Virus record (IMG/VR): IMGVR_UViG_3300046004_000036
Coordinates: 1-25,128 of that record
Strand: one strand, 5' to 3'
Origin: a virus
DNA length: 25,128 nucleotides
This document shows positions 15,634 through 23,122 of the stretch, piece by piece (the stretch's first letter is position 1; the number at the start of each line of letters is the position of its first letter). The notes under the pieces are model-generated. The model saw nothing but the letters and a program-made list of their open reading frames with translations. It was not told where the DNA came from and searched no databases. The position numbers were made by a program, and so were the translations under genes.

Positions 15634-17331
15634 TTATGCTCCGTTGAGTTGGGCTTTGAGGCTGTCAACCTCTGCTTTGAGTTCTTGGATGGCTTTGAGA
15701 AGCACGACAGTCAGGCGTTCATATTGAAAACCCTCAACTTCACCATTTTTGTAATTAACAAGTTCGGGGATACCTGCGTCATGAACTTCATCAGCAATCA
15801 CACCAAAATAGTCAATAGTTTGGTCATCACTTTCACATTTAGATTTGTAACGAACAGCCCTAAATTTATTGATGTCAATTTCTTCTAAATCACGGACATC
15901 TTGCTTGTATTTCAGTGCAGAAGTTGAATAAAAAAATGAACCATTAGAAAGATTGATAACCACATTGGAGCCAGAACCAGATGACAATGCTGTGGCGGCA
16001 AAAGAACCGCCAACAATTTGCTGTCCAACAATAAAAGCACCGCTATTATTAAAATAACCCCTCGGATTCCCATCCCCATCAGACAGCACGATGTAGTTGC
16101 TTGCTGTGCGAATGTCTAAGCCGCCTTGGTTGCCGCCGTAAGCGCCAATAATGGTGTTCTTGGAGCCTGTGGTTACTAAATATCCAGCACCATACCCAAA
16201 AAAAGCGTTAGTAGACCCAGTAGTATTGTTTAAACCAGCCTGATAACCAACAGCAGTGTTGTTAGAGGCGGTGGTGTTGGCGGCAAGAGCACCAAAACCC
16301 GCTGCGGTATTTTTAGAACCAGTCGTATTTGAGGCTAGTGTTGGATTATAAGTTGCTGCATCGTTACCACCAATTGCAGTATTTTCGCTTCCTGTTGTAT
16401 TTGCGATAAGAGTCTGTATGCCTACAGCAGTGTTTGGTGTTGTGGCTGTAACTGCTCTTAACGCTTGAAAACCAATGGCAACCTGATATGCTGGAGTTGT
16501 GGCATTTTGCATTGCTTGATAACCAAGAGCAGTATTTCCACTACCATTGGTTAGGCTGTATCCAGCTTGATAACCCAAAATAGCATTATTTGCGGCTGTT
16601 GTTCCACTATACCCCGCCTGATAACCTACAGCAGTGTTGTTAGAGGCTGTGGTGTTGGATGCTAGGGCTGATAAACCAACTGCTACATTATATGAGCCTG
16701 TTGTATTGGCATCAAGTGCTCCATATCCTATTGCTACAAGTGCTGTTCCCGTTGTGTTTGCAGAAGCACTACTTCTTCCTAAAGCGGTATTTTCAGTGCC
16801 ACTTGTATTTGAAAGCAAAGAATTTACACCTACAGCAGTATTATTGCCAACAGTATTTGCTCGTAACGCATTTTCACCAACGGCAGTATTTAAACCCCCC
16901 GTTAAATTTGACAGGAGGGCTTCTTTTCCAATGGCTGTATTTCTAGAACCACTCGTATTAGCCGCCAGCGCACTAGCACCCACCGCAGTGTTGGTGGCTA
17001 CAGCACCTGCGCCTTTGCCGACTGTCAGGCCTTCAATTACTGCACCACCAGTTAGGGTAGATACGCCAGTAACACCTAAAGTTGTAGATGCAGAAATAGA
17101 TGTTGCCGCTACTGTACTTGGAGTAGTTGCTCCCAAAGTACCATTCATTACCGCACCCGTCAGCGTCTTATTGGTCAGCGTATCAGTCGTTGCTTTACCA
17201 ACCAAAGTGTCAGTAGCCGCAGGAAGCGTCAAAGTTGTAGTACCAGCCACCGCAGTTGCCGTGACTGTAGTAGTGCCTGATGTGGTTCCAGCAAGAACAA
17301 GTGTTCCAGAACCTAGTGTTGAGGTTGCCAT
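15634..17331 (-). CDS. Tail fibre/spike with beta-repeat body and S74 chaperone domain
   Basis: 565 aa. After a Thr/Val-rich N-terminus (about residues 1-100) come about 17 units, each ending in N-T-A-V-G plus four residues (NTAVGASAL, NTAIGKEAL, NTALGYQAM, etc.), at about 20-24-residue spacing to around residue 425, a beta-roll repeat like those of trimeric adhesins. The C-terminus is an S74-type intramolecular chaperone: STSALKYKQDV, then YFGVIADEVHDAGIPELV, and YERLTVVLLKAIQELK. In S74 domains Ser and Lys five residues apart form the self-cleavage dyad (here S-T-S-A-L-K), so the domain should trimerise the fibre and cut itself off. Likely host-recognition fibre. AAGGAAAATT precedes ATG 17331. 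Confidence 0.86.
   Translation of the reverse strand: MATSTLGSGTLVLAGTTSGTTTVTATAVAGTTTLTLPAATDTLVGKATTDTLTNKTLTGAVMNGTLGATTPSTVAATSISASTTLGVTGVSTLTGGAVIEGLTVGKGAGAVATNTAVGASALAANTSGSRNTAIGKEALLSNLTGGLNTAVGENALRANTVGNNTAVGVNSLLSNTSGTENTALGRSSASANTTGTALVAIGYGALDANTTGSYNVAVGLSALASNTTASNNTAVGYQAGYSGTTAANNAILGYQAGYSLTNGSGNTALGYQAMQNATTPAYQVAIGFQALRAVTATTPNTAVGIQTLIANTTGSENTAIGGNDAATYNPTLASNTTGSKNTAAGFGALAANTTASNNTAVGYQAGLNNTTGSTNAFFGYGAGYLVTTGSKNTIIGAYGGNQGGLDIRTASNYIVLSDGDGNPRGYFNNSGAFIVGQQIVGGSFAATALSSGSGSNVVINLSNGSFFYSTSALKYKQDVRDLEEIDINKFRAVRYKSKCESDDQTIDYFGVIADEVHDAGIPELVNYKNGEVEGFQYERLTVVLLKAIQELKAEVDSLKAQLNGA
16238..16658. repeat. Near-identical 43-nt repeats inside the S74 fibre gene
   Basis: The segments 16238-16280 and 16616-16658 are the same except at two positions (a/t and g/t). 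They encode matching beta-roll units (SNNTAVGYQAG and preceding residues) 378 nt apart. Such long matches could mediate deletion or duplication of whole repeat units. Shorter similar matches occur throughout 15960-17000. Confidence 0.8.
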
Positions 17332-17340
17332 AATTTTCCT

Positions 17341-18714
17341 TTAAGGTGTTCCATTGGAGACAATGTTTGCAGAAGAGGTAATCAATCCAGTTGAAGACAT
17401 TGATGCAATTGTCGTTGCCCCATACTTGAATATCAACTTTCCACCACTTTCTTCAATAGTGAAGTTTGTAGTCAAGAGTTTAGGTGTAGATGCCGCAGTT
17501 CCAGTGGTGTTCTGGTTAAATGTTGGGAATGAGGTCAAAGATGCCGCTGACCCATTGGGAGCCAATACATCAGTACCAATCACCAATCCAAGGTTTGTCC
17601 TAGCTCCAGATGTAGTAGTTGCACCTGTACCACCATTTAAAACAGCAACAGTACCCGTCACATTAGATGCTGTGCCAGTGGTGTTTTGATTGAAAGTAGG
17701 AAAAGAAGTCAGACTTGCAGCCGAGCCACTTGGAGACAGAACATCTGTTCCTATGACCAAACCCAAATTAGTTCTGGCATCACCAGCAGTAGATGCTCCC
17801 GTACCACCATCAGCAACTGCTAAATCTGTGATACCCGTGATTGAACCACCAGTGATAGAGACATTGCTTGCCGCTTGGGTAGCAATTGTTCCCAACCCAC
17901 TAACATCAGCAGTGGTGAGAGTAACAGCACCAGTACGCCCTGCAACTGAAGTCACAAGGTCAGTGTTATCAACTTTCTCCCAAGCAGTGCCATTAAAGAT
18001 GGCCCAATCGCCTTGCGTCCAAGTCGTAATGCCATTGAGATTGGTTGAGCCTGTTACAGAGACAACATAGTAGTCTCCCTTTGTTCCTACGCTAGAAACA
18101 AGGGTAGGTGTATTAGTTGATGCGTTCCAAGTGCCTTCATAGTTCACAAATCCAGCCATAGCTGTAATCTGTGCCTGTAAAGAACTTAAAGTATCAAGTA
18201 CAGACTGAGAAGTACCGCCACCATTGGTAATAACTTTGATGCGTTCAGCAACATCAAAAGGAACAACCTCACCAACATTGATCTCACGACCATCATCAAG
18301 AGTGATGACAAGGCTACCATCAAAATCAATGCGAGCAGAGGCAACACCAGTGCCGTTAGAACCATCAACTCCATCACGCCCAGGAACACCATCTCGTCCT
18401 GCTGGCCCCGTTGCTCCTGCTGGCCCTTGCTTGCCATCTCTTCCATCTTTGCCATTCTTGCCATCCTGTCCATCTTGTACAGAGGCAACTTTGCTCTGAA
18501 TCTCGCCATTCAACTGAGCAAACTTTTGCTCCATGTCTGACTTGATCTTCTTCAAGCCTTGGATAACAAGTTCAGCGCCCTTGCCAATAGATTCGCTTTT
18601 GGCTTTGGCAATCTTCTCAGCGGCAGACTGTTGCAAAGCAGTAATGATCTCCATCTGCTGTTCAGCAGAGATTCCATCAATTCCTAGCTTACGCTCAAGG
18701 TCAGCAATGTCCAT
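17341..18714 (-). CDS. Collagen-like tail fibre protein
   Basis: 457 aa. The N-terminal 80 residues form a charged coiled coil (MEIITALQQSAAEKIAKAKS...). Residues about 82-123 are 14 uninterrupted Gly-X-Y triplets (GKDGRDGKQGPAGATGPAGR). A beta-rich region follows (about 190-260, FVNYEGTWNASTNTPTLV; then WTQGDWAIFNG). Two copies of a module of about 55 residues come next, each with GGTGA, ARTNLGLVIGTDVL and LTSFPTFNQNTTGTA. The last 42 residues resemble the end of the 91-aa protein at 8392-8667. Collagen-like segments in phage fibres form flexible trimeric shafts. It starts directly after the portal stop (TAA then ATG) and precedes the S74 fibre. Confidence 0.82.
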   Translation of the reverse strand: MDIADLERKLGIDGISAEQQMEIITALQQSAAEKIAKAKSESIGKGAELVIQGLKKIKSDMEQKFAQLNGEIQSKVASVQDGQDGKNGKDGRDGKQGPAGATGPAGRDGVPGRDGVDGSNGTGVASARIDFDGSLVITLDDGREINVGEVVPFDVAERIKVITNGGGTSQSVLDTLSSLQAQITAMAGFVNYEGTWNASTNTPTLVSSVGTKGDYYVVSVTGSTNLNGITTWTQGDWAIFNGTAWEKVDNTDLVTSVAGRTGAVTLTTADVSGLGTIATQAASNVSITGGSITGITDLAVADGGTGASTAGDARTNLGLVIGTDVLSPSGSAASLTSFPTFNQNTTGTASNVTGTVAVLNGGTGATTTSGARTNLGLVIGTDVLAPNGSAASLTSFPTFNQNTTGTAASTPKLLTTNFTIEESGGKLIFKYGATTIASMSSTGLITSSANIVSNGTP

Positions 18715-20775
18715 TTAGGTCAATTCCCTGGAAAGACGATTGAGAAACTCATCTTCAACGCTCGACATTTTGCCCTTCTTGTCAGCCATTTGCAACTCAA
18801 CAATCTTGGACTTGTTCTTAATGTCAGCTTCTTTCAGCATCAATTCAGCAATCTTAACCCGCTTGTCAAACTCTTTTGAACCAGCATCATCTTGGTTTGG
18901 CAGATTCTTGGTCATTGCCGCCATATTCTTTGCTTGCACTTCTTGAGGCATTAACTGAGTTTCCGCCTTCAACTTCTCAGCTTCTGCACGATTCTGTTCA
19001 GCTTGAGTTGCATTTACAGCAATCACAGCCTGTTTTGCTTCCATATCCAACTGTTGTTGAATCTGTTGCATTTGCTCTGCTTGCGGGTTGGGTTGGCTCA
19101 TTTTGTCCAACTGCTCTATCAGTTCATAGCGATTGGTCAGTGAAGAATTAGCCAAAACACCCTTCAGAATCAATGGCAACACAGGAGTGTTAGGGCCAAG
19201 AGTCTGGAGCAAACCAATAAACATCTGTTGCTCATGCTCACGGGCAATGATGCCCAAGGTTGCAGTGGGAATGAATGTCATGTCCACTGAAGGATAACGC
19301 TCTGGGTCAAACTGCATATACCTGAAAGCCGCCTTCTGGATGAAGGGGATCAGGAAGTCTTCTTGGAAGTTCACCAGAGTACGCTTGTACTTCTTGATGA
19401 TGGTGGCAACAGCCATAGACATACCACCTTGGCCCATGTCTCTAGCACCAGCACTGACCATACCTTGAGAATCCAAAGTTCCCGTGGATTGCAGAAGCAT
19501 TCGCTCGAAATCCTTGGCGGTGGATAGGTTGTTGCCATCAGTCTGCCCAAACTTGAAGGGATACAGAATCTCTGAAGGTGCGCCATTGGTGAGAATGGCT
19601 TTTCCAGGCTTAACTTCAAACTTAGCGCCACGGGGCAGACGGGTTGCATCCATTGCAATCATGGGGCTGGTGGTCAGCGCCAATGAATCCAAATGAGAAC
19701 GAATCTGAGCATCGATAGCTTTCTGCATATTGAAGGCTTTTTCCACTGTGCCACGCCCCAAAAGACGATTGGGAACAGTGTCATCTTGGTAGGTCAGAAC
19801 AGGGCGATCCTTCATCATGTAAGGATTTGCCTCTGCTTTCAGCAACTGCCCATCGTTGGCAATCACGACAATGGCCTCAACCATGTCTGAATATTCTTCA
19901 GCAGCGGAACTCTCAGGGAACAAATCAACAATATTCTTGTTTTCTTCAAGGTTCTCTAGGTACTCACGGGGAACCAAACCATAGTAGGTTAGCAAAAGCA
20001 CCTTTTCATCCTGGTACTGACTCACTTCTTGGGTGGGTTCCAAGTCAGTATCTTCATAAGTGGGCGTAATGTCTACTTTGCGGTAGATGCCACGCTCAAT
20101 GCCTTCAACAATCTTGTGAATAGAGATGTACTTCTCAATTGCCACCCCCATGCAGTCATCAACTGAGGTTCCATTGGGGTCGAAAAGGAAGTTTTTTGGA
20201 TTTACAGGTGAAATCTTGACCGAAATACGATCTTTTTCTACCACGCCAATGGCAGCTTGACCCATTTGACCAGGAATTGCCTGAGTAGATGGCACAAACT
20301 GCTTTTCAGTCTTAACGACAATCTCGCCAATGCCTGTGCCGTAGATTTCTGCCATCAACTCAATGGCATCAATGGATTTACGAATCTTGTCCCGCTTGAA
20401 ATCCTCCATCAACTGAGCTTTTAGGACTCCAACATCGATGGGGTTGTTGTTCACATCCCGAATGTCATCTTGAATGTCAAAGAATTCGCCCTGACCAAAG
20501 ATAGCTTCCATGATCTCAGCATGGCGAGTCTCTACAGCTTGTTGGGTGGCAGGGGTTACGATGCGTGAACGCTCAGACTCACGGGTTTTGTCTTCAGATG
20601 CCCACTGTCCACGAAAGATTCGCTCGTACTCAAGCCAATCGGGAAGGAAGTTGGTATCTCTGTAGTCACGCCAGCGGTTGCAATGGTCAGTAACAAAATC
20701 AGTCAGTTCTTTATCAGCCTCAGTAGGCTCATAAAACTCATTTTGCTCTAGCTTTTCTTGCTTATCTGTTGCCAT
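18715..20775 (-). CDS. Portal protein
   Basis: About 686 aa from ATG 20775 (an in-frame start at 20808 would add eleven residues but overlaps the terminase). The N-terminus has HCNRWRDYRDTNFLPDWLEY, then FRGQWASEDKTRESERSRIV, then QAVETRHAEIMEAIFGQ, the typical opening of large podoviral portals. The middle has beta and helical segments (RISVKISPVNPKNFLFDPNG). The C-terminus is Gln/Glu/Lys-rich and helical, as expected for the internal barrel. It would form the dodecameric DNA channel. Its start overlaps the large-terminase stop by one base (TAATG), and it is placed directly after the terminase. Confidence 0.88.
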   Translation of the reverse strand: MATDKQEKLEQNEFYEPTEADKELTDFVTDHCNRWRDYRDTNFLPDWLEYERIFRGQWASEDKTRESERSRIVTPATQQAVETRHAEIMEAIFGQGEFFDIQDDIRDVNNNPIDVGVLKAQLMEDFKRDKIRKSIDAIELMAEIYGTGIGEIVVKTEKQFVPSTQAIPGQMGQAAIGVVEKDRISVKISPVNPKNFLFDPNGTSVDDCMGVAIEKYISIHKIVEGIERGIYRKVDITPTYEDTDLEPTQEVSQYQDEKVLLLTYYGLVPREYLENLEENKNIVDLFPESSAAEEYSDMVEAIVVIANDGQLLKAEANPYMMKDRPVLTYQDDTVPNRLLGRGTVEKAFNMQKAIDAQIRSHLDSLALTTSPMIAMDATRLPRGAKFEVKPGKAILTNGAPSEILYPFKFGQTDGNNLSTAKDFERMLLQSTGTLDSQGMVSAGARDMGQGGMSMAVATIIKKYKRTLVNFQEDFLIPFIQKAAFRYMQFDPERYPSVDMTFIPTATLGIIAREHEQQMFIGLLQTLGPNTPVLPLILKGVLANSSLTNRYELIEQLDKMSQPNPQAEQMQQIQQQLDMEAKQAVIAVNATQAEQNRAEAEKLKAETQLMPQEVQAKNMAAMTKNLPNQDDAGSKEFDKRVKIAELMLKEADIKNKSKIVELQMADKKGKMSSVEDEFLNRLSRELT

Positions 20776-22034
20776 TAAACCCCCGATATGATGTCTACAG
20801 GCTCCCACTCTTCATCTTCTTCACTCTCAAAGTAAGATGTTACAGCCAATTGGTCAATATAACTCAAAGCATCAGGAAGGTCATCATGTACGCCATTGGC
20901 AGGAAACATCAAGAGTTGATCGGTAAATGCGTCCCAATCTTCTTCAGAGTTCAGCACAATACGCCCATGCTCAAACCGCCCTTGGAGACTCCAGATAATT
21001 CTGTCTGTCTTTTTCCTGTTGCCATGCGTTAGGTCAACTATGTGGGAATATACATTATTTTTCCGCATCAGGTCACTGAGGTACGGCAAAACAGCGTTTT
21101 TAAGTGCCCCACGCTCGATTCCCACCGAAATTGGCCTGTAATCCCGCATCTTCATCAGAATTTTGGCGGCAGTTTCCCGAATGTCCCACCGACCATGGTC
21201 AATCTCTTTGACAAACCATTTGCCATCATCAGTGACTTTGACCACTGCAATGGCACTCTCGTCTAGTCTTTTTTTCGCGTTAGCAGCTTGTTTAGCCACT
21301 TCTTCAAATCCTGCCAAGTCGATTGCAATGAAGTAACTACCATACTCAGGTTCCACACCATATTTGATCCAATCTTCTTTAAAAACATCGCTTCCTGCGT
21401 TGTCAAAGGATGCCAAGTATTCCTGCTTGAAAGCAAAGGAACTTAGCGTCTTCTTGGCAGACTCAATCTCAGTTGGGTCTATCAATGGGTTATCTTGGGT
21501 TGTAAAGTGCCAGGACTTCCAATCAGGATCAGTCTCCTCTTGGCCCATCTTGAACAGATCATAGAACCAGTTGCGTCCCTTGGGTGTACCGATGAATATG
21601 GCTCTGCCCTTTTTGTCTGACAAAGAAGCACGAATCACCTGTTCCCAAGCTTCAGGCTTAATGTCCGCAACCTCGTCTAGCACCGCATAGGTAAGGGACA
21701 CACCCCGTAGGGTATCTGGTCTATCAGCACCACGAACATAAATCTTTGCACCATTTATCATGGTGATATCCATATTGTTGATGTGACTGTTCTGGATAAC
21801 ATCCCTGCCAATCTCTAACAACACATCCCAAATAATCTGCCTAGCCTGTCCATTGGTAGGCGCAACATAGAGAACTGCACTTCCTGCTGGGCAACGCAAT
21901 GCTTCAATAATTAGCGTAGTAGCCGCTAACCTAGACTTTCCGCAACGCCGACCAGCAGCCACAACCTTAAACCTTGTTTTGTCAGTAAAGACTGTTTGTT
22001 GCCAAGGAAGGAGTGAGAAGTTGAGGTCAGACAT
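20775..22034 (-). CDS. Terminase large subunit (ATPase and nuclease)
   Basis: 419 aa. Residue W11/Q12 precede FKVVAAGRRCGKSR (residues 22-35), a Walker A (A27-G-R-R-C-G-K-S34). VLDE (118-121) in TYAVLDEVAD is the Walker B with its catalytic Glu. SPGLs-type coupling is seen in IFIGTPKGRNWF near 150. The nuclease half has YFIAIDLAGFEE near 235, SAIAVVKV, and HDDLPDALSYIDQ near 390, supplying acidic residues of the RNase H-like domain. It packages DNA into the procapsid with the portal and small subunit. The start overlaps the small terminase by 8 nt. Confidence 0.95.
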   Translation of the reverse strand: MSDLNFSLLPWQQTVFTDKTRFKVVAAGRRCGKSRLAATTLIIEALRCPAGSAVLYVAPTNGQARQIIWDVLLEIGRDVIQNSHINNMDITMINGAKIYVRGADRPDTLRGVSLTYAVLDEVADIKPEAWEQVIRASLSDKKGRAIFIGTPKGRNWFYDLFKMGQEETDPDWKSWHFTTQDNPLIDPTEIESAKKTLSSFAFKQEYLASFDNAGSDVFKEDWIKYGVEPEYGSYFIAIDLAGFEEVAKQAANAKKRLDESAIAVVKVTDDGKWFVKEIDHGRWDIRETAAKILMKMRDYRPISVGIERGALKNAVLPYLSDLMRKNNVYSHIVDLTHGNRKKTDRIIWSLQGRFEHGRIVLNSEEDWDAFTDQLLMFPANGVHDDLPDALSYIDQLAVTSYFESEEDEEWEPVDIISGV

Positions 22035-22419
22035 TTTTTGTTTCTACATCAGTCACATCTTGCAAGGGTTCTATCTCTACGCCACCAATGCCTGTGATGT
22101 TGATGGTAACGGCATTTCTTTGCTTGCCTTCTTTCTCAAACAGACTGACGGGAAGCATTCGATCCATACAGAGTTTGAGCATAGCGGCCTGTGCTGGGTG
22201 TTCATCATTCATGGCAATCTCAATTGCTTTGTGAACAACATTGGAACCAGCACTGTTTATCAGGAGGTCTTTCAGTTCTTTGATGCGCTGAACTTCAGTC
22301 TTTGGCAGGAGAGCCGCAGGTCTTTCAGCATAGGTAGCCATAGTGAACTTCTTATTCACAGCCCCTTTCGGGCGACCTTTTTTCTTGAGGTTGTTTGGCA
22401 GTGCATCAATCACATTCAT
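22027..22419 (-). CDS. Terminase small subunit
   Basis: 130 aa. The N-terminal part has a basic KKKGRPKGAVNKKF near residues 12-25. Then comes LKDLLINSAGSNVVHKAIEI (about 50-70), followed by AMNDEHPAQAAMLKLCMDRM, PVSLFEKEG and VTINITGIGG. This order (basic KKGRPKGA, then A.EIAMNDEHPAQ..ML..C.DR..P) is one I recognise in small terminases of podoviruses. It should recognise the packaging site and load the large subunit. ATG 22419 lacks a strong ribosome site (GGGTAAAGT precedes it), suggesting coupling to small upstream frames. Confidence 0.85.
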   Translation of the reverse strand: MNVIDALPNNLKKKGRPKGAVNKKFTMATYAERPAALLPKTEVQRIKELKDLLINSAGSNVVHKAIEIAMNDEHPAQAAMLKLCMDRMLPVSLFEKEGKQRNAVTINITGIGGVEIEPLQDVTDVETKNV

Positions 22420-22513
22420 ACTTTACCCAGTTATGGAAGTAGTATAGGTTGTTGGTGGACGGTTTCACCACAGTTCTAGCCGCCAGCTTCGCCATGTCGT
22501 GCAGTGGGCACAC
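22406..22513 (-). CDS. Possible 35-aa frame overlapping the small terminase start
   Basis: A GTG at 22513 opens a frame ending 14 nt inside the small-terminase gene: VCPLHDMAKLAART then VVKPSTNNLYYFHNWVKYECD. CGGAG lies about eight bases before the GTG. An ATG one frame away (22515) with the same ribosome site gives only a 16-residue peptide. Length and unusual start make this a weak call. If translated, it would couple ribosomes onto the small terminase, which lacks a strong ribosome site. Confidence 0.3.
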   Translation of the reverse strand: MCPLHDMAKLAARTVVKPSTNNLYYFHNWVKYECD

Positions 22514-22518
22514 ATGAT

Positions 22519-22614
22519 CTACTCCGATTCAATGCTTCTCACCAACACGGCTGGAGACTGCGGAGGAATTACCAGAGGCGGCGCAAGACCTAAGTCGGCA
22601 ACTGCTTGAACCAT
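22519..22614 (-). CDS. Possible 31-aa leader peptide
   Basis: The frame opens MVQAVADLGLAPPLVIPPQS and ends in RSIESE. GGGGA lies four bases before ATG 22614. Proline-rich and unlike any family I know. It begins immediately after the TGA of a 26-aa frame in the same reading phase (22615-22695), so the two would be one 58-codon frame but for that TGA. It lies 3' of a leftward promoter, so it would be transcribed. Confidence 0.35.
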   Translation of the reverse strand: MVQAVADLGLAPPLVIPPQSPAVLVRSIESE

Positions 22615-22695
22615 TCAGTCCCCATGCGTGATGGTTGTTGATGGCTGGCACTGATCTCCAGCTTGATGAGACAAGTTTCTTATGTGGCTTCTCAT
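22615..22695 (-). CDS. Possible 26-aa leader peptide
   Basis: ATG 22695 opens MRSHIRNLSHQAGDQCQPST and ends at TGA 22615. No ribosome site is evident. It is the first ATG frame of any length after the predicted leftward start site near 22740, apart from one short frame. The TGA is followed at once by the ATG of the next small frame. Support is only from position. Confidence 0.22.
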   Translation of the reverse strand: MRSHIRNLSHQAGDQCQPSTTITHGD

Positions 22696-22745
22696 CGTTA
22701 CATTACTTGTTGCACATCAGTCTGTGCATTCACCAACATGACTTA

Positions 22746-22774
22746 ACTATAAACAACTTTCTTTTGTTTGACAA
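22746..22774 (-). promoter_or_regulatory. Leftward sigma70-type promoter
   Basis: On the minus strand TTGTCA (22774-22769) is 17 bases from TATAGT (22751-22746). One mismatch in each box and optimal spacing. It would start transcription near 22740 and serve the terminase-to-lysis block. Its -35 box overlaps the -35 box of the rightward promoter. Confidence 0.72.
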
Positions 22775-22796
22775 GTGGGGTAAACCCTTATAGAAT
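22768..22796 (+). promoter_or_regulatory. Rightward sigma70-type promoter
   Basis: A perfect TTGACA (22768-22773), a 17-base spacer and TAGAAT (22791-22796, one mismatch). It would start near 22803, at the foot of the structured leader RNA. The spacer contains TAAACCCTTA, the motif repeated in arrays further right, so it may be an operator. Confidence 0.85.
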
Positions 22797-22800
22797 CTCA

Positions 22801-22892
22801 TCATCTGTTCGCGTCAGATGAAGCCTTTTAGAAGTGGTACAGCCTCTGAGCATTCGGGGGACGCGACTGTATCACCCCTAAAGGGCTTTTTT
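22801..22892 (+). ncRNA. Structured leader RNA/sRNA with loop-bulge pseudoknot and terminator-like end
   Basis: Read by hand: hairpin 1 pairs 22801-22807 with 22815-22821 (TCATCTG/CAGATGA) around loop TTCGCGT. Hairpin 2 pairs 22822-22831 with 22878-22887, then 22834-22842 with 22867-22875, then 22843-22849 with 22854-22860 around GCAT. A six-base bulge on its 3' side, ACGCGA (22861-22866), is exactly complementary to TCGCGT in loop 1 (22809-22814). Hairpin 2 ends in a T-run (22887-22892), so it looks like an intrinsic terminator. It also includes AAAGGG, the only ribosome site for the gene at 22894. It is placed directly at the predicted start site of the rightward promoter. It could act as an attenuator, a translational switch or an independent sRNA of about 90 nt. 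Confidence 0.7.
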
Positions 22893-22893
22893 C

Positions 22894-23118
22894 ATGGCAA
22901 TTGAACTTACTCCAGAAGAACAAGCTAACAAGCGTAGGATCACAAACCTCAAGGTGGCAATCCACCACTGGAAAGGCAGTATTTCAAACGCTGCGCTTGG
23001 TCTGGCAGTAGAGAAGAAAGGTCTTACAAATCAACAGTCTATTAGAAAACAGAAGCGCAAGGAACAAAAGAAGGCTCAAATGATTGTGAATTCGTTTGAC
23101 AAGGGTTTCCGTTTCTAA
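22894..23118 (+). CDS. Small basic protein, first rightward gene
   Basis: The 74-aa product opens MAIELTPEEQANKRRITNLK, continues VAIHHWKGSISNAALGLAVE and ends in a Lys/Arg-rich stretch (QQSIRKQKRKEQKKAQM). It is basic with helical propensity, so nucleic-acid binding is plausible, but no family is recognised. The ribosome site AAAGGG lies eight bases before ATG 22894 and is buried in the structured leader, so translation is probably controlled. As the first gene after a strong host-type promoter, it is likely an immediate-early product. Confidence 0.68.
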   Translation: MAIELTPEEQANKRRITNLKVAIHHWKGSISNAALGLAVEKKGLTNQQSIRKQKRKEQKKAQMIVNSFDKGFRF

Positions 23119-23122
23119 TACA

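Noticed and set aside
16634-17344. Long rightward frame opposite the S74 fibre
   Set aside because: It mirrors the repeat codons of the fibre gene, has no ribosome site and reads as Val/Pro/Ala low-complexity sequence.
22801-22892. Pistol or hammerhead ribozyme
   Set aside because: The loop pairs with a bulge nested inside the following hairpin, unlike pistol, and the hammerhead CTGATGA/GAAA core is absent.
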